Assembly (NCBI GenBank): GCA_034620365.1
Contig: JAQGEQ010000041.1
Span: 1-64,000, forward strand
DNA from: Pegea sp. RAD2-039
Taxonomy: Eukaryota; Chordata; Thaliacea; Salpida; Salpidae
Direction: 5' to 3'
Length of the DNA: 64,000 bases
Each line of letters opens with the position of its first letter. Position 1 is the stretch's first letter. Positions 63,982 to 64,000 of the stretch are shown here, piece by piece. The notes beneath the pieces were generated by a model. It was given only the letters and a program-made list of their open reading frames with translations. It was not told where the DNA came from and made no database searches. The position numbers and the translations under genes are program-made.

Positions 63982-64000
63982 TTTAAGCTAAAAAAATCTG

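Overview
The window is strongly AT-rich nuclear DNA from an invertebrate animal. Most genes are split by many introns, often only 45-60 bases long, with GT-AG borders and long AT-rich spacers between genes. The gene set is metazoan: beta-microseminoprotein, RCBTB, LSM11 of the U7 snRNP, SNX29, TMEM170 and a full-length P-glycoprotein. I cannot name the phylum. The protein models come from joining exons by reading frame, splice phase and remembered family patterns; no alignment was run.

Layout. 0-9 kb: a small secreted microseminoprotein-like gene (+), decayed LINE pieces, a cluster of TGACGTCA sites, and an unrecognised single-pass membrane receptor-like gene (-). 10-18 kb: a complete RCC1/BTB gene (+) and a catalytic-domain-only cyclic-nucleotide phosphodiesterase (+). 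18-20 kb: a decayed LINE. 21.6-29.1 kb: a full ABCB transporter (-) with about 25 coding exons and two phase-compatible alternative first exons. 31.5-33.5 kb: two tandem tRNA-like sequences (iMet-like, Thr-like) and a truncated LINE. 34.8-48.2 kb: mitochondrial ferredoxin (-), TMEM170 (+) with a tRNA-derived SINE-like insert, LSM11 (-) and SNX29 (+). 49.6 kb: TXNDC17 (-), apparently intronless in its coding part. 51.3-52.6 kb: nested and inverted LINE copies. 54-58.6 kb: CTP synthase (+). 59.4-60.7 kb: an intronless mannose-6-phosphate isomerase (-). The rest to 64 kb is AT-rich spacer.

The genes do not form a pathway; they are housekeeping and signalling genes sharing a neighbourhood, as is normal for an animal genome. 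I found no CRISPR array, operon or prokaryote-like system. The most unusual points are the receptor-like gene with a tyrosine-rich tail, the divergent microseminoprotein, the alternative first exons of the transporter, the stopless multiple-of-three introns in three genes, and the tandem tRNA-like pair.
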